A DNA stretch of 64,000 bases. Source: Diploscapter coronatus (lineage: Eukaryota > Nematoda > Chromadorea > Rhabditida > Rhabditidae). Positions within the stretch are counted from its first letter, which is position 1. The number at the start of each line of letters is the position of its first letter. The notes below the pieces were generated by a model. That model did no database searches, was not told the DNA's origin, and saw nothing but the letters and a program-made list of their open reading frames with translations. The stretch spans positions 85,335,201 to 85,399,200 of the forward strand of contig OZ038422.1 in the NCBI GenBank assembly GCA_964036155.1, written 5' to 3'. Of this stretch, positions 20,400 through 34,800 are shown piece after piece. The position numbers and the translations under genes are program-made.

Positions 20400-23300
20400 A
20401 ATTTGAAAAAAAAACTGGTTTTCAAGAGGATCTGAGAAATTAAAATTAAAAAAAAATAGCACTGAATTTTTAGAGCGCGAAAAGATGGTAGAAAAATGAG
20501 AATAGTACTGGATCTAGGATGTTCCAGTGAGAAGGAAAGATGTGCATCATCGCTACTTTCCCTGTCTCTTTTCTTTGGAGGTCGCGTTCTTATTTTCTAC
20601 TTTCTCTTTCTTTTCCTCTCTTCATCTTTCGTACTGTTTCTCTTGATCTGGAAAGTCTTCCTCTCCATCTCTGCACTCTCTCGTCCTTCAATTGACACTT
20701 TCTCTATATTTTCTACAAAGCGTTCTTCGAGTGTTTTTCTTTCCCCTTACTATTTCTTTATCATATCCCGATTTTCTCTTTTCCAATGTTATTTCTCCCT
20801 ATCCAAATTTGACAATGGGATATCTTTGCTCTCATCTTTTCCCATGTATTTTTCGTCGGCCTAATTTATCCGGGGATTTATCAAATCCATCTCTACTAAC
20901 TGGCTAATATCGCTAATCATACTGATCGTCAAAAAATCGCGTCTGACGCGGAAAATCCCGTGAAACGATTAGCCCTTAACCATCCACGTAGGCAGAACAA
21001 ATTACGCCCCAACAATTGGATTATCTCAGGCGATTTTCAAAATTATCCAATTATCTAAACTTGGATGCAAGACCCTTCTCTAAAAATAGAATTTCCAGAT
21101 CTTCGGGATAAGGCTTTCTACATTTTCATGATTTTTTATCAAGATAGTTTTTTTTCAAAAATTTTGCAGAAAGTGCAAATTCTCCGCTTCGTCTCATTTT
21201 CACATTTGACATTCATCATTTTGTCACATTTCCTTTTTTCTTTCCGTCTGCAAGTCCGGGTGATATTTTCCCAAACAACTGACCTAACGCAAAATTTGCT
21301 GTACTTGCAGAATTTTCCGTGTTTTGAGACTAGCCTTAAGCGTTTTTTCCTCAAAACTTTTAGTTCTAGTTGTTTTTCAATTCTCCTAATTTGATTACTT
21401 GAAAATTACTCGTGCTTTGAAGCTTACCTAAACTATCTTTCGGTACATTTTGTTCTTTGATATCTTCCCAAATATTTTATCAGTGTATCGAGAAATGTCT
21501 TCCTCCTTATTATGACAAAATCTCGTTCTTTTCCCAGTGCTATTTCCTCAATCATGAATTTCTCAGGAATTTTCTCTGCGTCTTTCCACTCTCTTTATTC
21601 GTCGTGCTATTTCCTTGTCTGGTTCTTTTTCTCTCTCGATGTTCTGTGGTATTTCCAAATTAGATCTCTATCTCGTTCTAGCAGCGCGTTGCGACGCACT
21701 ATTCGTGTACTTTTTGCGCGCCGTTCCTGGCAGTTTTTTCCTTCCCAATTCCCTATTTTCGGCCAATACAGAAAATTTTGCCATTCACACCATTTTTTTT
21801 CCAGCTTTTACACGTTGTCGTTTTACCATTTTTCATTACTCTTGGCCCAAAAATCTTTTTTACTGAAGGCTTACGAATTTCACCATTCTTGGCTTAAAAA
21901 GTGCATTCTTTCCTAATTTTTCTTGAAGTTTCGAGTATTTTTATTTTCACACCAGAGAAGTTCACCTGAAACAGACTTTATGGGATCTTTTTGCGTCAGA
22001 AATTCAGGGAAATAGACTAATTTCGCGTTTTTTTAATAAGAATGATTTCACTTCGTCGGGAAAAGTGTGTGCGCGCGTGTGAAAAGAAAAGTAAATCGAA
22101 TTCTTTTTTGATCATTTAGAAATTACAAGACGAAAACATATGGGGTTTTGCTAGGAAACAGAAGTTGGGACGTTTTCAACTGCGAAAATTCGGTCATCAT
22201 CTCTCGTCTCATTATTAAGGATAGTAATTCTAATTCAAAGTTGACCGAAATAATTCACCTCATCAGAGAGATGGTTGCGATGGAAACTGTTCCAACGTCC
22301 CCTAAGAAACTACCTATTACGGCAACTGCGATTGTCGTGATGTTGTGAGCTACCTTTTTCCCCACACTATTTCTCCCTACTTTCTCACCTCTCCTATTCC
22401 TAGCTATAGCGCACGTCCTCACGATATCACGACATATAGTAATTCGCCTCTATTACATGTTTTCCTAAATTCGACTTTTTCTATGAGGCCGAATAACTTC
22501 AAATGGTACTAGCTTGTCTTCATCAAGATACTTCTCTTTTTCCATCAATTACCGGTTGTTGAAATCAAATACCCGAGTTTTAATGAGAGAAATTTCTTAC
22601 TCACCTCTTATAAGTTCATCAAATTTTACTTTTTCTACGAGTAAATGGAAATTTCCTGACTAGTTAGTAAGCATTCTTTAGTAATTATTAGTTTATCATA
22701 AAGTAAGATATTATTGCCTGAAATATAGTTGAATTAGGTGTTTTTGAAACATACATTTTTTCAAGGTATCAATTTCTATCGTGGTTAAAAGTTGATCTTC
22801 GTTCATTTTTTCTGAACCTCTCATTTCTTTCCATTTCAAAGTCGATATTCATATTCATATTATTATACTATATTCATGTTCCACTCTACGTAACGAACCA
22901 CGTAAAAGTTTTTTAGAATGGCAAAGCGCAAATAGCACAGTTTTCTAAGAGGTTTTAGAGAAACGCAGAGATCATGCAATTTTAAGAGACTTAAAGGTAG
23001 AGGAAAACCGTCTCCTTCCTTATTTAGAGGCGCATTCTTCTTTAGCCACTTTTACCTAATTATGGCAGGGCTTAGGACGCGCCCTTCGGTCGCCGTTTTT
23101 CCGACTTTCCCTGGTTTTCGCCGCTTTCAAATGACGCACATGAACTCTAATTACCGTGGGGCGCTTAATCCGGTAAATCTAGCCTATTTTGGGCTATTAT
23201 GCTTATTTCTGGGTTAGGATAGGTGTACTTTCTTCCTTTGTATTTGTTTTGAGTTTCCTTTAAACTCTGGACCCTGCATTGTGCGTTACAGGATATAGTT

Positions 23301-26300
23301 CGCTCGGAACCGGCTACGATACGATGCAGCACACTCATTTGGCGACTACCCTGCAAAGTGGTGTGAACTGAGATGTTTACTTCGTTCCTTTCATTTGTTT
23401 ATTCTTGTTCACTGAGGATATGCTTGTGTATTTGCTTTACCCAATTTAAGCCGCACTTGACAAGAGGGGGTAAGTCATAACCAATAACACTTTGAACATG
23501 GGAGAATTTAATCCAGCCGTTTTATCTGGCTATACGTTATCATGGGATTTCAAGGGTATAAAACATATAGCATAAACTTCTCGACTTTTCAAATCAAATC
23601 CTCATCCATTTTACACAGTCCATTAGACCGTTCATTCTTGATTCGATATATCCGATATATCTGCTAAATCCTCAATACCACACCTTTTTAACCCTAACTT
23701 TACAAAACAACAGATCAATAATCTCAGTATTTTTCTATCTTATTATAAAAATGATTATCTATACACCAATCTAACTTTTAGATCGTTGTTTTCCATAGGT
23801 GAGAATCATATAATTCACGTGAAAAACGCTGCCTAAAATAGGCGACAACGTAGGTGCGAACGCATAGTTTTGCATGAATTAACCCCCGAAACTTGCGTAG
23901 AAGGTTCGTTGATAAAGTCTACATGATTTCGAAATTTGATTTGGTACAAAGTATTGAAGTGATTCATTCAATTTGAGAAACCTCACTGTTTTCAAAACAC
24001 CTTTCGATTTCTTGGCTTCAATTTGAACCTTCCTCCTCCTCCTCCTCGCCTCGCTCTTCACAGACCGCGACCTATTGTTTTGAGGGCCTGTGTTGTCAAA
24101 TTGAACAAATATGGTTCGAAAAATATCCCTTCCTTTCTTCTATAAAAAGATATCCTCTTGTCTTGATCTTTTCGGATTTAAGCTTATTTAATCTTGGCCT
24201 TTCTTATCACAAGGTACAGACGCTGCCATAAATAAGCACGAGCTTTCAGTACTTTTATATGAGTTCTTATCAAAATACTAGCCCTTTTCATCTTAATCGT
24301 CTAGTAAAGCTATAAACTTCGATTTATTAAAATTTTGCGCAATTTATAAAAAAAAATCTATGTTCTGATTCTTATTTCAAATATTTCTCTTGCATGATTC
24401 AAACCTGACCTTGTATTGTTGATGATATTGTTGACCGCGCACGTATATTGACGCATTGTGCAAGTCAGGGCGATTTGCGCTAAGGGGCTATCGTCAAATC
24501 GTAAACCTTTTTGTCCCTACTACGATTTGTTTATTTTGCGCACTGGTGGTGAACATTTCGGAATTTTTCGTGTGATATCTGAAGATCTGAGTTTTGAGTT
24601 TTCACAGTTTTTATTTTATTGAAATTCAATTCCTGTGCATTTTATTCAGATCTTCTTGTGATATCTAAACATGAATTCTCTATTACGATGAAATTTCTTT
24701 TAAATTCATTTTAAAATTCTTTTTCCTACATTTGGTAGGATAAAATTCCGCAATCCTGTAGCATGTTTTTTTTTGCTTTCAAACTTGTTACGATACGGAA
24801 ATTACTAGTTGCTAAAATTTGCACACGTATTCTGTATTATTTACAAAGCCTAGTAGCTAAATTGAACTTTAGACTAACGCGAAATCTGGTTATTTTTCGT
24901 AGTGCTTCAAAATTCTATGATTGGTATTTCTTTCAGGATGAACTATCCAATCGATATTCGTCTTGTACTTATCGAATTAGAGATAGGATGTTTATTAGAG
25001 AACTGGAGAAATAAAAATGATTAGAGATAAGATGTTTACTGGAGAGGTCAGAGAAATAAGGAGAGATGAATGGCGATGCCCCTTTACAACTATATGCGTG
25101 ACATTGTCGTGCAGATGCCAAAACAATTCATCTCTAGCCGTCTGATGCTCTCTTTATCTTCTTTTATCTCTAACTATTTCCGTCTTTTTCATCTCTTCAT
25201 TTTCATTCATCTCTCATTCTTCTCCATCTTTTTCTATCCTTAAAGTTCTTTGTCTCGATTTTTTCAACGTCCATTCTTCTCCTTTGAACCATACTATTTT
25301 TAGCATTTCATATGTTCAAATTAAATTATATCGTAACAATTCCTTTAAATCATATCGCTGATTATTTTTCCATTCTTAAAAATCAATACATAATCATTCT
25401 ACCGTTCGTTGAATCGTTCACAATTTGATTTAATTTAGCATCCCCCTCCATTGTTCGCTAACCATTCTGGGCATTTCTCCTTAACTTCTCATTCTTATCA
25501 AATTTCCATTTATATTTTTAGTTCTTATCAATTTTACGCTATTTTCTGAATCAATATTAATTAGATCATCTAAATATCGTACGTTTCTTGCTGAAAATAT
25601 AGAACGTCACACCATTTTCCCCAAAAGTGCGATATTGTCAATGACCGACAATTTGAGACAGAATAAACGACGCGCAAATTCAAATATGCAAAGTGCGTTG
25701 CGTATGTACAAATAGTCGTCAAAGTCATTTCTTAAATCGGTGAATGTTGTCTATTCTTTTGCAAACAGCTCAATTATCATTTATCAAATTTTTCTACTTT
25801 TTATCTTGCCTCAATTTATCGATCATTGAAAATACATGTTTTTGTTATAAATTTTAAATGTAATTTACTAAATTTTACGTGACATGTACCAAGTTGATCT
25901 ACTAATCTAGTGGATTATTTTGATGTATGATTTCGCTACTCGAATCTTTTTCACCTAAAATAATCGATAATTTAAGTTAGACTATTTCAAAAATACCAGT
26001 TGATTTCTTTGGTTTTTGCAAAAAAAAACTTGGTTTATTTTCGAATCCGCAATATGTCAATGGTACCCTCGTAGAAATTTTAGCAGCTGGGATGGAAAAA
26101 AGTGGGAGAAAAAAACGTTTGCAGAGGAAAAAATGTGGGAGAGAAATGAGGAGATATCAAAAAAATGTTCGTCGATTGAACTGAAAACTGTTCAAAGTGA
26201 AAAGTTGGGAACTTGAGAACATTTTCGGTGATTCTTGGGAACAAAACTTCTATTTTAATTGGAAACTTTATCATTTTATCAAATAGCTGTATCTCCAGCC

Positions 26301-29300
26301 CTCGCTTGTATTTCTAGTTTTTATCAACTTTGCTTATCATTTTTCACTATCATCACATGTGCGAGAGATCGATATTATAGACTTTTTATGACTTGCCAAA
26401 AATTCACTCCACTTTTTCGCGAACCATTTTACGACAACTCTTACCGACATTTTTGACGGATAGTACTCGAAAGTTACCGATAAAAATAGGAAGTCACGTT
26501 GTTTTAAGGAATGTAAATGGTATTTTTTCTTCCGAAATTTTTTTCACAACTCTGAATTTTGAGGTGAAAAATCAAGTATGTGTTTCAAAATTTCTTTAGA
26601 CATCCTTTTATTCTAAGTCAATTTGATCGAGACTCGCAAAAGAATTTCAAAATATTCAAATCGCTTAAAACGATTGGATTTTCCAAAGAATCACTCCATT
26701 TTTGCATAAATTACCTTCCCAGATATTTTTATCGTTCCCTTCATCTCTTCCAAATGATGAATTTCTATTTCAGTACATCCAAACTCAAATATTCTAGCCG
26801 GTTTTCAGATCCTATCTGTTATCATGTGACGATAGACAATTTTCTCATTATCTGATTCAAAATCACGTGTACCGATCATGATAGAAATTATTTTGCATAA
26901 ATTTTCCTGGCTTACCTTTTTCAAAGGTTAGTCGAGTGCATTTTCTCCCTTCTCCTGCCTATAAATTCCCCAAAATCGGAGCTAATTTCATTCTATCTAG
27001 AAATCTTTTATCTTAAATTAGTACTAAAATATTATGGCTAAATTCGCGTTATTTCCCGATATCCTTGAGCGTTTTCTCAGACCTTGCTATAATAACTGTC
27101 TAGATCGTAAAATTGATCACTTCCTAGACTTTTTAAATCGAAGAATCTTTACTATGTAGTCATAGAATGAGGTCAGGATAATTGAGTGGCGTAGTTTTTT
27201 GTTCCAAAGAACGCTCTGTAAACGGCGAGCTATTATAATAATACTCTGCGTCTCTCGCCTTTTCTATATAGTGAAAGATATGAAATTGGGCCAGAGAATG
27301 GGAAAAGAAAGTGAGTCGGGAGAAAATGAATTGAATTCAAGTTATTTCACGCTTTTAAGTTATGAGGAACCTTTTCTTTAAACCTGACTTTTTTTTTAAA
27401 CTAAACAGCTGATCTCCACTATAAAAAACTGTTTCATTGGTTTCTTTGTCAATTTTTTCTTGTCTATATTATGATCATTAATATCATATATTATTTAGTT
27501 TATAGTTAAAAATACCACCATTCATGGGAATTTAATATATATCTCAAAAATTTTCATATTATTTTCTAAATTAAATTTATCTTGTTGGTTTACATCCATC
27601 TTTCCTGTCCAATCTTTCGAAAGCTAAAACTTCAAAAATTGCTCATCCGTCACTCAAAAACATCCATTTTCTACTGAAAGGTTATCAGTTTTCCAAAAGT
27701 GAGGTCAATTTTAGAATTCAGTGACTAGCACTCGCATTTTGCGTCTAAACCATTGTCTAATGTAAACTAATATGATCTGAGGGGAAATAGAATTTAAAAT
27801 TGAGAGATATTAAAGAAGCAGAAAAAAGGAAGGAGGGGGAGAGAAAGAAAGAAAAAGAACGCCCAAGGCAATGCATAGAGCACGAACGGTCAAACTAAAC
27901 CTCGCGAACACTTTTCCAAATTGCAATTTTTATTCGCCGCGTCTCTAGCCCTTAATGAACCTTCATATCATCCATCATCATTGATTAATACGACTTATGA
28001 CTTGGGAATCTCGTATATTCTGGGTTTCGCAAACGTTGAAAAGTTCTTGCAAATTTTTGAAATTTACCCATTTCTTCTGAATATTTTATTTTAAAGTTCC
28101 AAATGTGTGTTTTTGTTTCCAGGCATTCCTTACCTAAACTATTTTTACTCAGGCCCTATCATTGCATTTTTAGCAACCTCCGTCTCTGTAGAAATTTCGA
28201 TTCAATTGTGACACCCATAAAAACGAACACTCGTTCAAGTTTAGTTCGGGTTGGTTTATTTACCTTACCGTTTTAGTCCAAGCGGGGCGTTTTGACCAAC
28301 TCACTTAAATGCATTGTTAATGTAGCCGCAGACATTCCTATATTTTGATCCTTCCACTCTAATTTGAACCGCAGTTTTCTCGATTTTCTAATAATTTTCA
28401 TACCGCTCAGATGTCTGAGAAAATTTGATCTAGAAATAAATCGATCTTCGTAAAATAGTTGAATTTTCTGCAAAAACTTCCTGTTAAAAGCTGATCTTCG
28501 TCGAAATGCCTAAACTTGTAATATTTTTCCTGATTTTTTGCTCCTCATTAATTGTCTCGCGACCTCTATCATCGATTTTCTCCATTCCTGACGTCAGTTG
28601 TCTTATTGTCTTCGTCTCTCTCGCGTTACCATTGTCTCTAATTTTCTCTGGCATCTTCATTCCTCTTAAATTTCCCCGATCTCAAACCTTCTTTTATCTT
28701 TTCTTTATCTCGAATGAATCACTATCAATCTGCGTGAAATAGCGTAAAATTCTTTGTTCCTAAAACTTAATTAGAGACAAAGCTGTGGAATATCTTGAGC
28801 GCTTTTTGAGTTCAGCTTCTATTTGAGTTTGAATTTGAATTCCACCTATCAAAATGTAGTTCAAACTTAGAAGAATAACTTTGTTTTTTTTTTCTGAAGC
28901 TTAGTTTTCGAATTCAATTTCAAACTATAAATTTTCACCTCAATCCTCAAAATTAAACTTCAACCACAGAATTTCCGAAAGAACGTCTCGATCTTTTGTC
29001 AAATGTGTTGATTTTTTTTTGAACTCTTGATGGCGGGACGACTTTCCCAGCGATTTACCACATTAGCGTCGAGAGAAAACCAAAGAAAATTGGACAAATC
29101 GACTTACCTTTCTTCAAAAAATCGTTCTCCACTTTCTTCCCAAAACAAAAACTAAAATAAATTTTCGGGGACAAAGGTAGTAGTAGTAGTTTCTCTACCG
29201 TTTTATCACGTTACATCACATCGATTTTGTAGGAAATATTACTTTCTCTTCCCATATTGAAGGATAGGAGACGAGTGTCATCAGAAATGTTTAATTTGAA

Positions 29301-30470
29301 ATAAATTTGTCGCGTTTTATGATTGCTAAATTTTCGTAATCTCCTGTCATTGGCGTCCGAATGAATTATGTTTCTAATTGAACTTTTTCGCTGAGAATTC
29401 ATGTACTTACCGAAAAGCGTGTAAATATCAGTTTTCTTGAAAATTGTCGCGAAGATCAATCTTGTAATTGTAGGAATTTTATGAAGATCAGCCTTTTCTT
29501 AGATTAGTTTTATTTTATAGACATTTTTCGAACTTCTGTAAAGTTTTACTTTCCACTAGTTTGCTTCCGTTTATTTAAGAGAAATCGAAAAATGTGCCAA
29601 ATAGTAAGTGCGCTATCGACCCAAATTTGCACTTTCACGATTTCTTTTTTCAAATCATCATAACTCTTACCCACTTCTCTATTTTTCTATTCATTCTATA
29701 GATTTCGAAAACCACATCAAATACTTTTATTTTTCTATACTTCGTGTTTTCTGATCTTCATATACATAATTTTATCGCATTTTATATTTCAGGGGAAAAT
29801 TTGGTCTCTCTAAAAATCACTTTTTTAGGTATCTCATTCTAAGATAGTGGAAAGAAAAAGTCGGGATAAATTTAATCGCTAACACGCCGAAAATATCTAT
29901 TGACCCGAAAGGAATTGGCGTGATTCCGCAGAAATCCCGAGATCATAGAGAAAATCCTCACAAGCCACGATTTATCTTTATTCGGTAGGTTGACAACTCG
30001 GATTCTTTAAAAGAAGAATTTTTGACTTCGAAAGTAGACCTTTGCATTGGACAGAAAAACAGATAAACTTTAGATCTACCGTATTCCGCCAACAAAATTG
30101 ACGATTTGACGAATAACAACGGAGGATTCCATTCTGAGGACCCCACTCATCGTTTCGCGGCGCGGTCGCGCGGGCAGGTGGGGAAAATTGAAAAAAAGGA
30201 AAAAATCAATAAAAAGTGGAAAAATCGATACTTGCTCTGCGTTTGCGAACCATTCGTCGATTCCGATGAATGCATCCGTGTCTTTTCGTTTTCTTCCTAA
30301 TTTTTCCTTTTACAAAAACAATGGACACTTACGCTACTTATAGCGCCAGCGTCGCATGAAATAAATTATCGAATTTTCCCAGCTTTTATCGGCTTTTCTC
30401 GTTTTCGTATCGATCTATTGAATTTTGATCGACTTTTCTCAGATTTGCCTGGTCGGTGTGCTGCGTGGCG
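20400..30470. other. 10-kb gene desert, pyrimidine-rich on the plus strand
   Basis: No splice-consistent exon chain on either strand. The plus strand is strongly T/C-rich for long runs (20540-20900, 21430-21900, 22370-22480, 25140-25280), giving many spurious TTTCAG-like sites and low-complexity ORFs. Purine-rich GGAAGGAGGGGGAGAGAAAG lies near 27820. A GC-rich, CpG-containing patch at 30115-30180 ends in a donor-like GGGCAG|GTGGGG and could be a 5' UTR exon of mig-22. No tRNA or rRNA recognised. Confidence 0.5.
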
Positions 30471-30476
30471 TCGGCG

Positions 30477-31781
30477 ATGGGCTCGGCACGCACCTCGTTG
30501 CCGTTGATTTGCGGCTTTCTCGTCGGCATGACCCTCACACTCATACTCGTCACTTCCAGACAGGTTTTTTTTTGTTATTTTTTAAGATTTTTTATAGAAA
30601 AATTTTGGAAAAGTAGATGAATTTTTGGAATTTCGACAACAAGCTAAATTTCAGGTGGAAAATTTCGACACGCCGTGCGCGGAAGCGTATATTTCTGCTC
30701 CGATGCGAGAATACAAGGACGTGAGCGGTGACTGGGTCGTGCATCAGGACCCAATGCCCGCACCACCCCCTAATCAGGATGCCACACCTAAGGTCTGAAT
30801 TTTTTATTTTATTTTAGAAAAAAGGCGGATTTTTAAACTATATTTTATAGAATTTTAGACTACAGATTTTTTAAACCAATTTACCTAAAAATTTTTAGGT
30901 AATTCGAGCGCGCTTCGCCGCCACCGAGCTTGGGACTCGGGAGAAATTGATGGTCGCTGTGTTAGCTGAGAGCTCGCTGGCTGTCACCACGAATACCACT
31001 CTTGGGAGGTAGAATTTAAGCAAAAAATCGATTTTTGAAAATTTACAAAATTCAGACACTTTCCCAACCTGCAAATGTTCGCTGACTCCAGTAGGATAGA
31101 CGGCGATTTGGCTACCTTGACCAATCTGATTTCATACAAGTAAAATTTGATTTCTTTTTTATTTTTAAACTTTCGACTTTTTCAGGCTCAACGGCCAAAA
31201 ACCACACGCCCTGATTCTTAGTTCACTATTCAATTTGGTAAGCTCGGGAAAAATTGAAATTTTCAACAATTAGATATGACAAACATTTTAGAAAACCAAA
31301 CATTTTCAGACGGTCCATGAAAGCTACGACTGGATGTTGTTGATGATGGACTCGGCTTATATCAACCCATTTGCTATCTGGCGATATGTCAATTCGGTAA
31401 GTTCTATGTTTTTGGCAACTTGTGAAATAGTATGGGGAAAGGAGGAGAGCATTTTCCTACCTCCCCCTCTATCATCTCCTAACTCCGCATACTAGTTCGT
31501 CAAGCTGCGAAGTTACGAACTTTCCGAATGCCCATTTTGTCAATTCTCTCTAAAATCTTATTCCTATGTGTTTTCAAGCATTTATTTCGTAGAAAGATCT
31601 CGTTATTTTTGTCTTGTATAGAGAAAAATAGGAAAATGTTTCTGACTTACCTAAAAATTGCAGGTAAATTGGAACAACCCCGTTCTGATCGGGTTGCCTG
31701 CCTCTGATGGTTCTGGCAGATGTCGGCTTGACACGGGCATTCTCATTTCCAACCCCGCTCTGCAAACCCTGATTCAGTAAG

Positions 31782-31813
<32 letters not shown>

Positions 31814-34800
31814 TTTTTTAGGATCATAATCTTTCATTGCTCATTATGATAAGAGTTGAAATCTTATTTTATTTCGAAGTACAGTCAATATTTTGAAGGG
31901 GCCTTCTGTAGATCTATTACTCCAACTTTTCAAATACGAAAAATATTCAATTTTTTTTTTAAAAACATTCATTTTTCTAACCTTCGAAATTTCAGTCAGC
32001 GTCACATTTGCAATACTTTGGCATCTGGATCCACTGATTCCGATCAGTTGACGTTCGAAAAATGCCTCCAAGTCGCGACGAATCTCACCTGTCAGACTGA
32101 GTATCAGGTCATTTTTACATTCAGACTTCTCAAAACTCGACCCGTAGAAAAAGTGTCGTATTGAGACGAAAAGAGCATGTCGTCTTTTTCCTTCTAGAAG
32201 CGATGCACTATTTTTCTGCGGGTTTTTGCGAGTCGAATTTGGAGAGAAATCTATGTTTATATTTTTCAATATAATTTTTAAAAATTCCAGAATTATCCCT
32301 ACTCGGTTTGGGGAGAGGCCTCTGGAAAGGCGGCTCACGATTACATCGGTCAATGGAGTGAGATTCCAGGATTCAATGATTCGGTTGCGGTGCCTCAGGT
32401 AATTTTCTATTTAGATTTATTTGTTTTAACTTGTAAAACTTAATTTTCAGCTCCTTTCCGACGCAGACGCTCGTTCTCTGCATGACCACTTCGTTAGGGT
32501 CGAATTGGCTAGGTGAGATAAAAGTCGATATTTTGTTTCTAATTTTTATATACTAGCAAACCCAAATCGATTTCAAAAATTTCTGAAACTTGTGAATTGT
32601 TCATTACTTGATGAATCAAAATCCCGAAAATTAACTTCATCTCATTTCAAAAGACTATCAATTTATTTGAAACTTGTGAAAATTTCGCTTTTTTTGTTTA
32701 AATACAGAAAAAAAACATATTGAAGATTACCCTATTCTCTGTATAAATTTTTTAAACTTATCAAAAATTTTTAGGTTGGATGAAGAGATCGATGAAATGG
32801 AAGAACTGCACGTGAGGATGACGGACGCGCTGCACACCGAAGAGTCTCCCTCCTGGCCTCCTGCAGTGCCCGGATTCAGCAAGCCTCCAAATCGGTATCA
32901 GGTCGGGAAACTACCTTTTTTCCATACGATTTTCCAGAAAAGAGGGTGGTGGTTTATGGCTTGTGAGGAGGTATATATATCGTATACTCTTTAAGACTCG
33001 CTTTTGCACGCGCCCCGCCTTTCTTCTCCCTCGCTCTTATTTTCTTTTCGTCTCTCCGGAAAAGTGTAGAGAAATAGAAACGGGGGCATTGGGGAGGCAA
33101 GTTGCAAAGGGTATGCAATATCTCTACCTTCTCTCATTTCGCAACAACTACTGAGCCTTTTTTCAAAATAAATTCGATGAATCGTCTGAATTGCACACAA
33201 TTCTTGTTTATATTTATTGCATTATTTCTTGAAACTAATGAATGCAAGAGTGCAAAGAAACGATACACACACACATAAGCAAAGCAGATTCTGAAATTCT
33301 ACAAGATGTCGTTAAAATTATGATTTAAAAATGATCTTCAGGTCTCCACTTGGGAATTCTTCACGATGAAAGACATCTTCCGAAGTGAACCTAATCAGGT
33401 ACCATAGTTCATTTAAAGAAAGAACTAGATTTTAGTTAGATATGAATAAGATTACTCTCCATTATCTCCGAGATGAACCCTTGCAAAGAAAGAGGGGAGT
33501 AGGCAGCCGCGAGCCTCAGCTATGTGTCTCTGCTCTGCTCCCTCGTATTTTGCTTTAGTCTCGATGCGTGCGTCTCGCAGGTTATAGACGCAGAGTGTCC
33601 ATATGAAAGGCTCATCCCGAGGACAATGGGGAGTATTTGAATCATTCACATTTAAACTCGGGGCTAGGACGATTTTTTAAAATTATGATTTTGATCCAGA
33701 ACGTCCGTCCCCTAGAAGGGAAAGATCGGGATGATGTTATGGAAGTTCTAAATGCGGCCAGAAAGCACGTTGAGACGAAAGAACCGGAACTGGAGTTCGT
33801 TCAGCTCAGGAATGGATATCGGTGGGCTCACTTTCGTGATTTTTTAAGAAAAAAGCTGGCCTTCATAAAAATTTTCAACTTTTCGAATAGAAAATATCTA
33901 CTCTTTTAGATCGTTTTTCAACTTAACTAAAATCGTTCATTTTTAGAGTATTTGATCCAAGACGAGGCATGGACTACATGATCGATTTGACTTATCGAAA
34001 TTCGGACGACGAAATTGTCGAGCGCAGAGTCCATCTGAATCGGTTCATCGCTAGCACGCAGCTTTTGAGTCAGGTAAAAATTAAACGCTACTTTTAGACA
34101 TGTTTCAAATTTCAAGGGGATCGTATGATTTTATCTTATTGTACTACTGTGTGGCAGATATATCCAACATATTTTTTCCTGAAAAAAACAGTTACTGTTG
34201 GGGCATTTTGAAACATTTGCGCGAGTATGCTTCAATTCCATAGGAGCCTGAGTTATTCGAATTTATTTTTATTCATCTGAGCTAATAGAATTTAGAAGAT
34301 ATGTCTCTTCTGAGAATGCAAAATATTCGAGTATGCATCGGAATTTTGTTGGGAGTGAAAATTTGAATTCCTTCCTAATCACACCAAATGTATGAATGCG
34401 CTCTTATGAGAGGAGTTTCTTTCGAAATGGCATCTTTCGAATTTCATTTCACCAACAGATATTGGTGCTTGTATGTGTGTATGAGGAGCACATTTTAGGC
34501 TATGTTAGATTTTGAAGAACTCCATTTGAATTAGTAAAAAATAAGATGTGTGTTACCTTTCCAGGTGCCCTACGTCAAGGAAGATACGGACTTGACGATC
34601 GTCGTGCCGGTGGCCGACGAGGCTGAAGTGATGCCCGCCAGAAAACTCCTCGCCCGACACGCTCGACTCTGCACCGCCGCCACCGAGGAGACCAGAAAGG
34701 TGCGCGCGATTTCTTCTCGTGTGTAGTAATATATCTCATTTTTGGTGTTCGTTTTAGACCCGCATCGTGGTGGCCGTCTTTTCGCCGGTCGAAGCGCACT

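Noticed and set aside
20496..22000. Several plus-strand ORFs rich in Phe, Ser and Leu
   Set aside because: They come from T/C-rich tracts, overlap in different frames and have no splice partners or domains.
22148..22348. 67-codon ORF that looked protein-like
   Set aside because: No acceptor/donor structure and no recognisable motif; isolated in the desert.
28100..28230. Acceptor-like TTTCCAG followed by an open frame (PYLNYFYSGPIIAFLA)
   Set aside because: No donor, no partner exon; likely chance in T-rich DNA.
31776..31808. Long T run in mig-22 intron 7
   Set aside because: Ordinary intronic homopolymer; no special function inferred.
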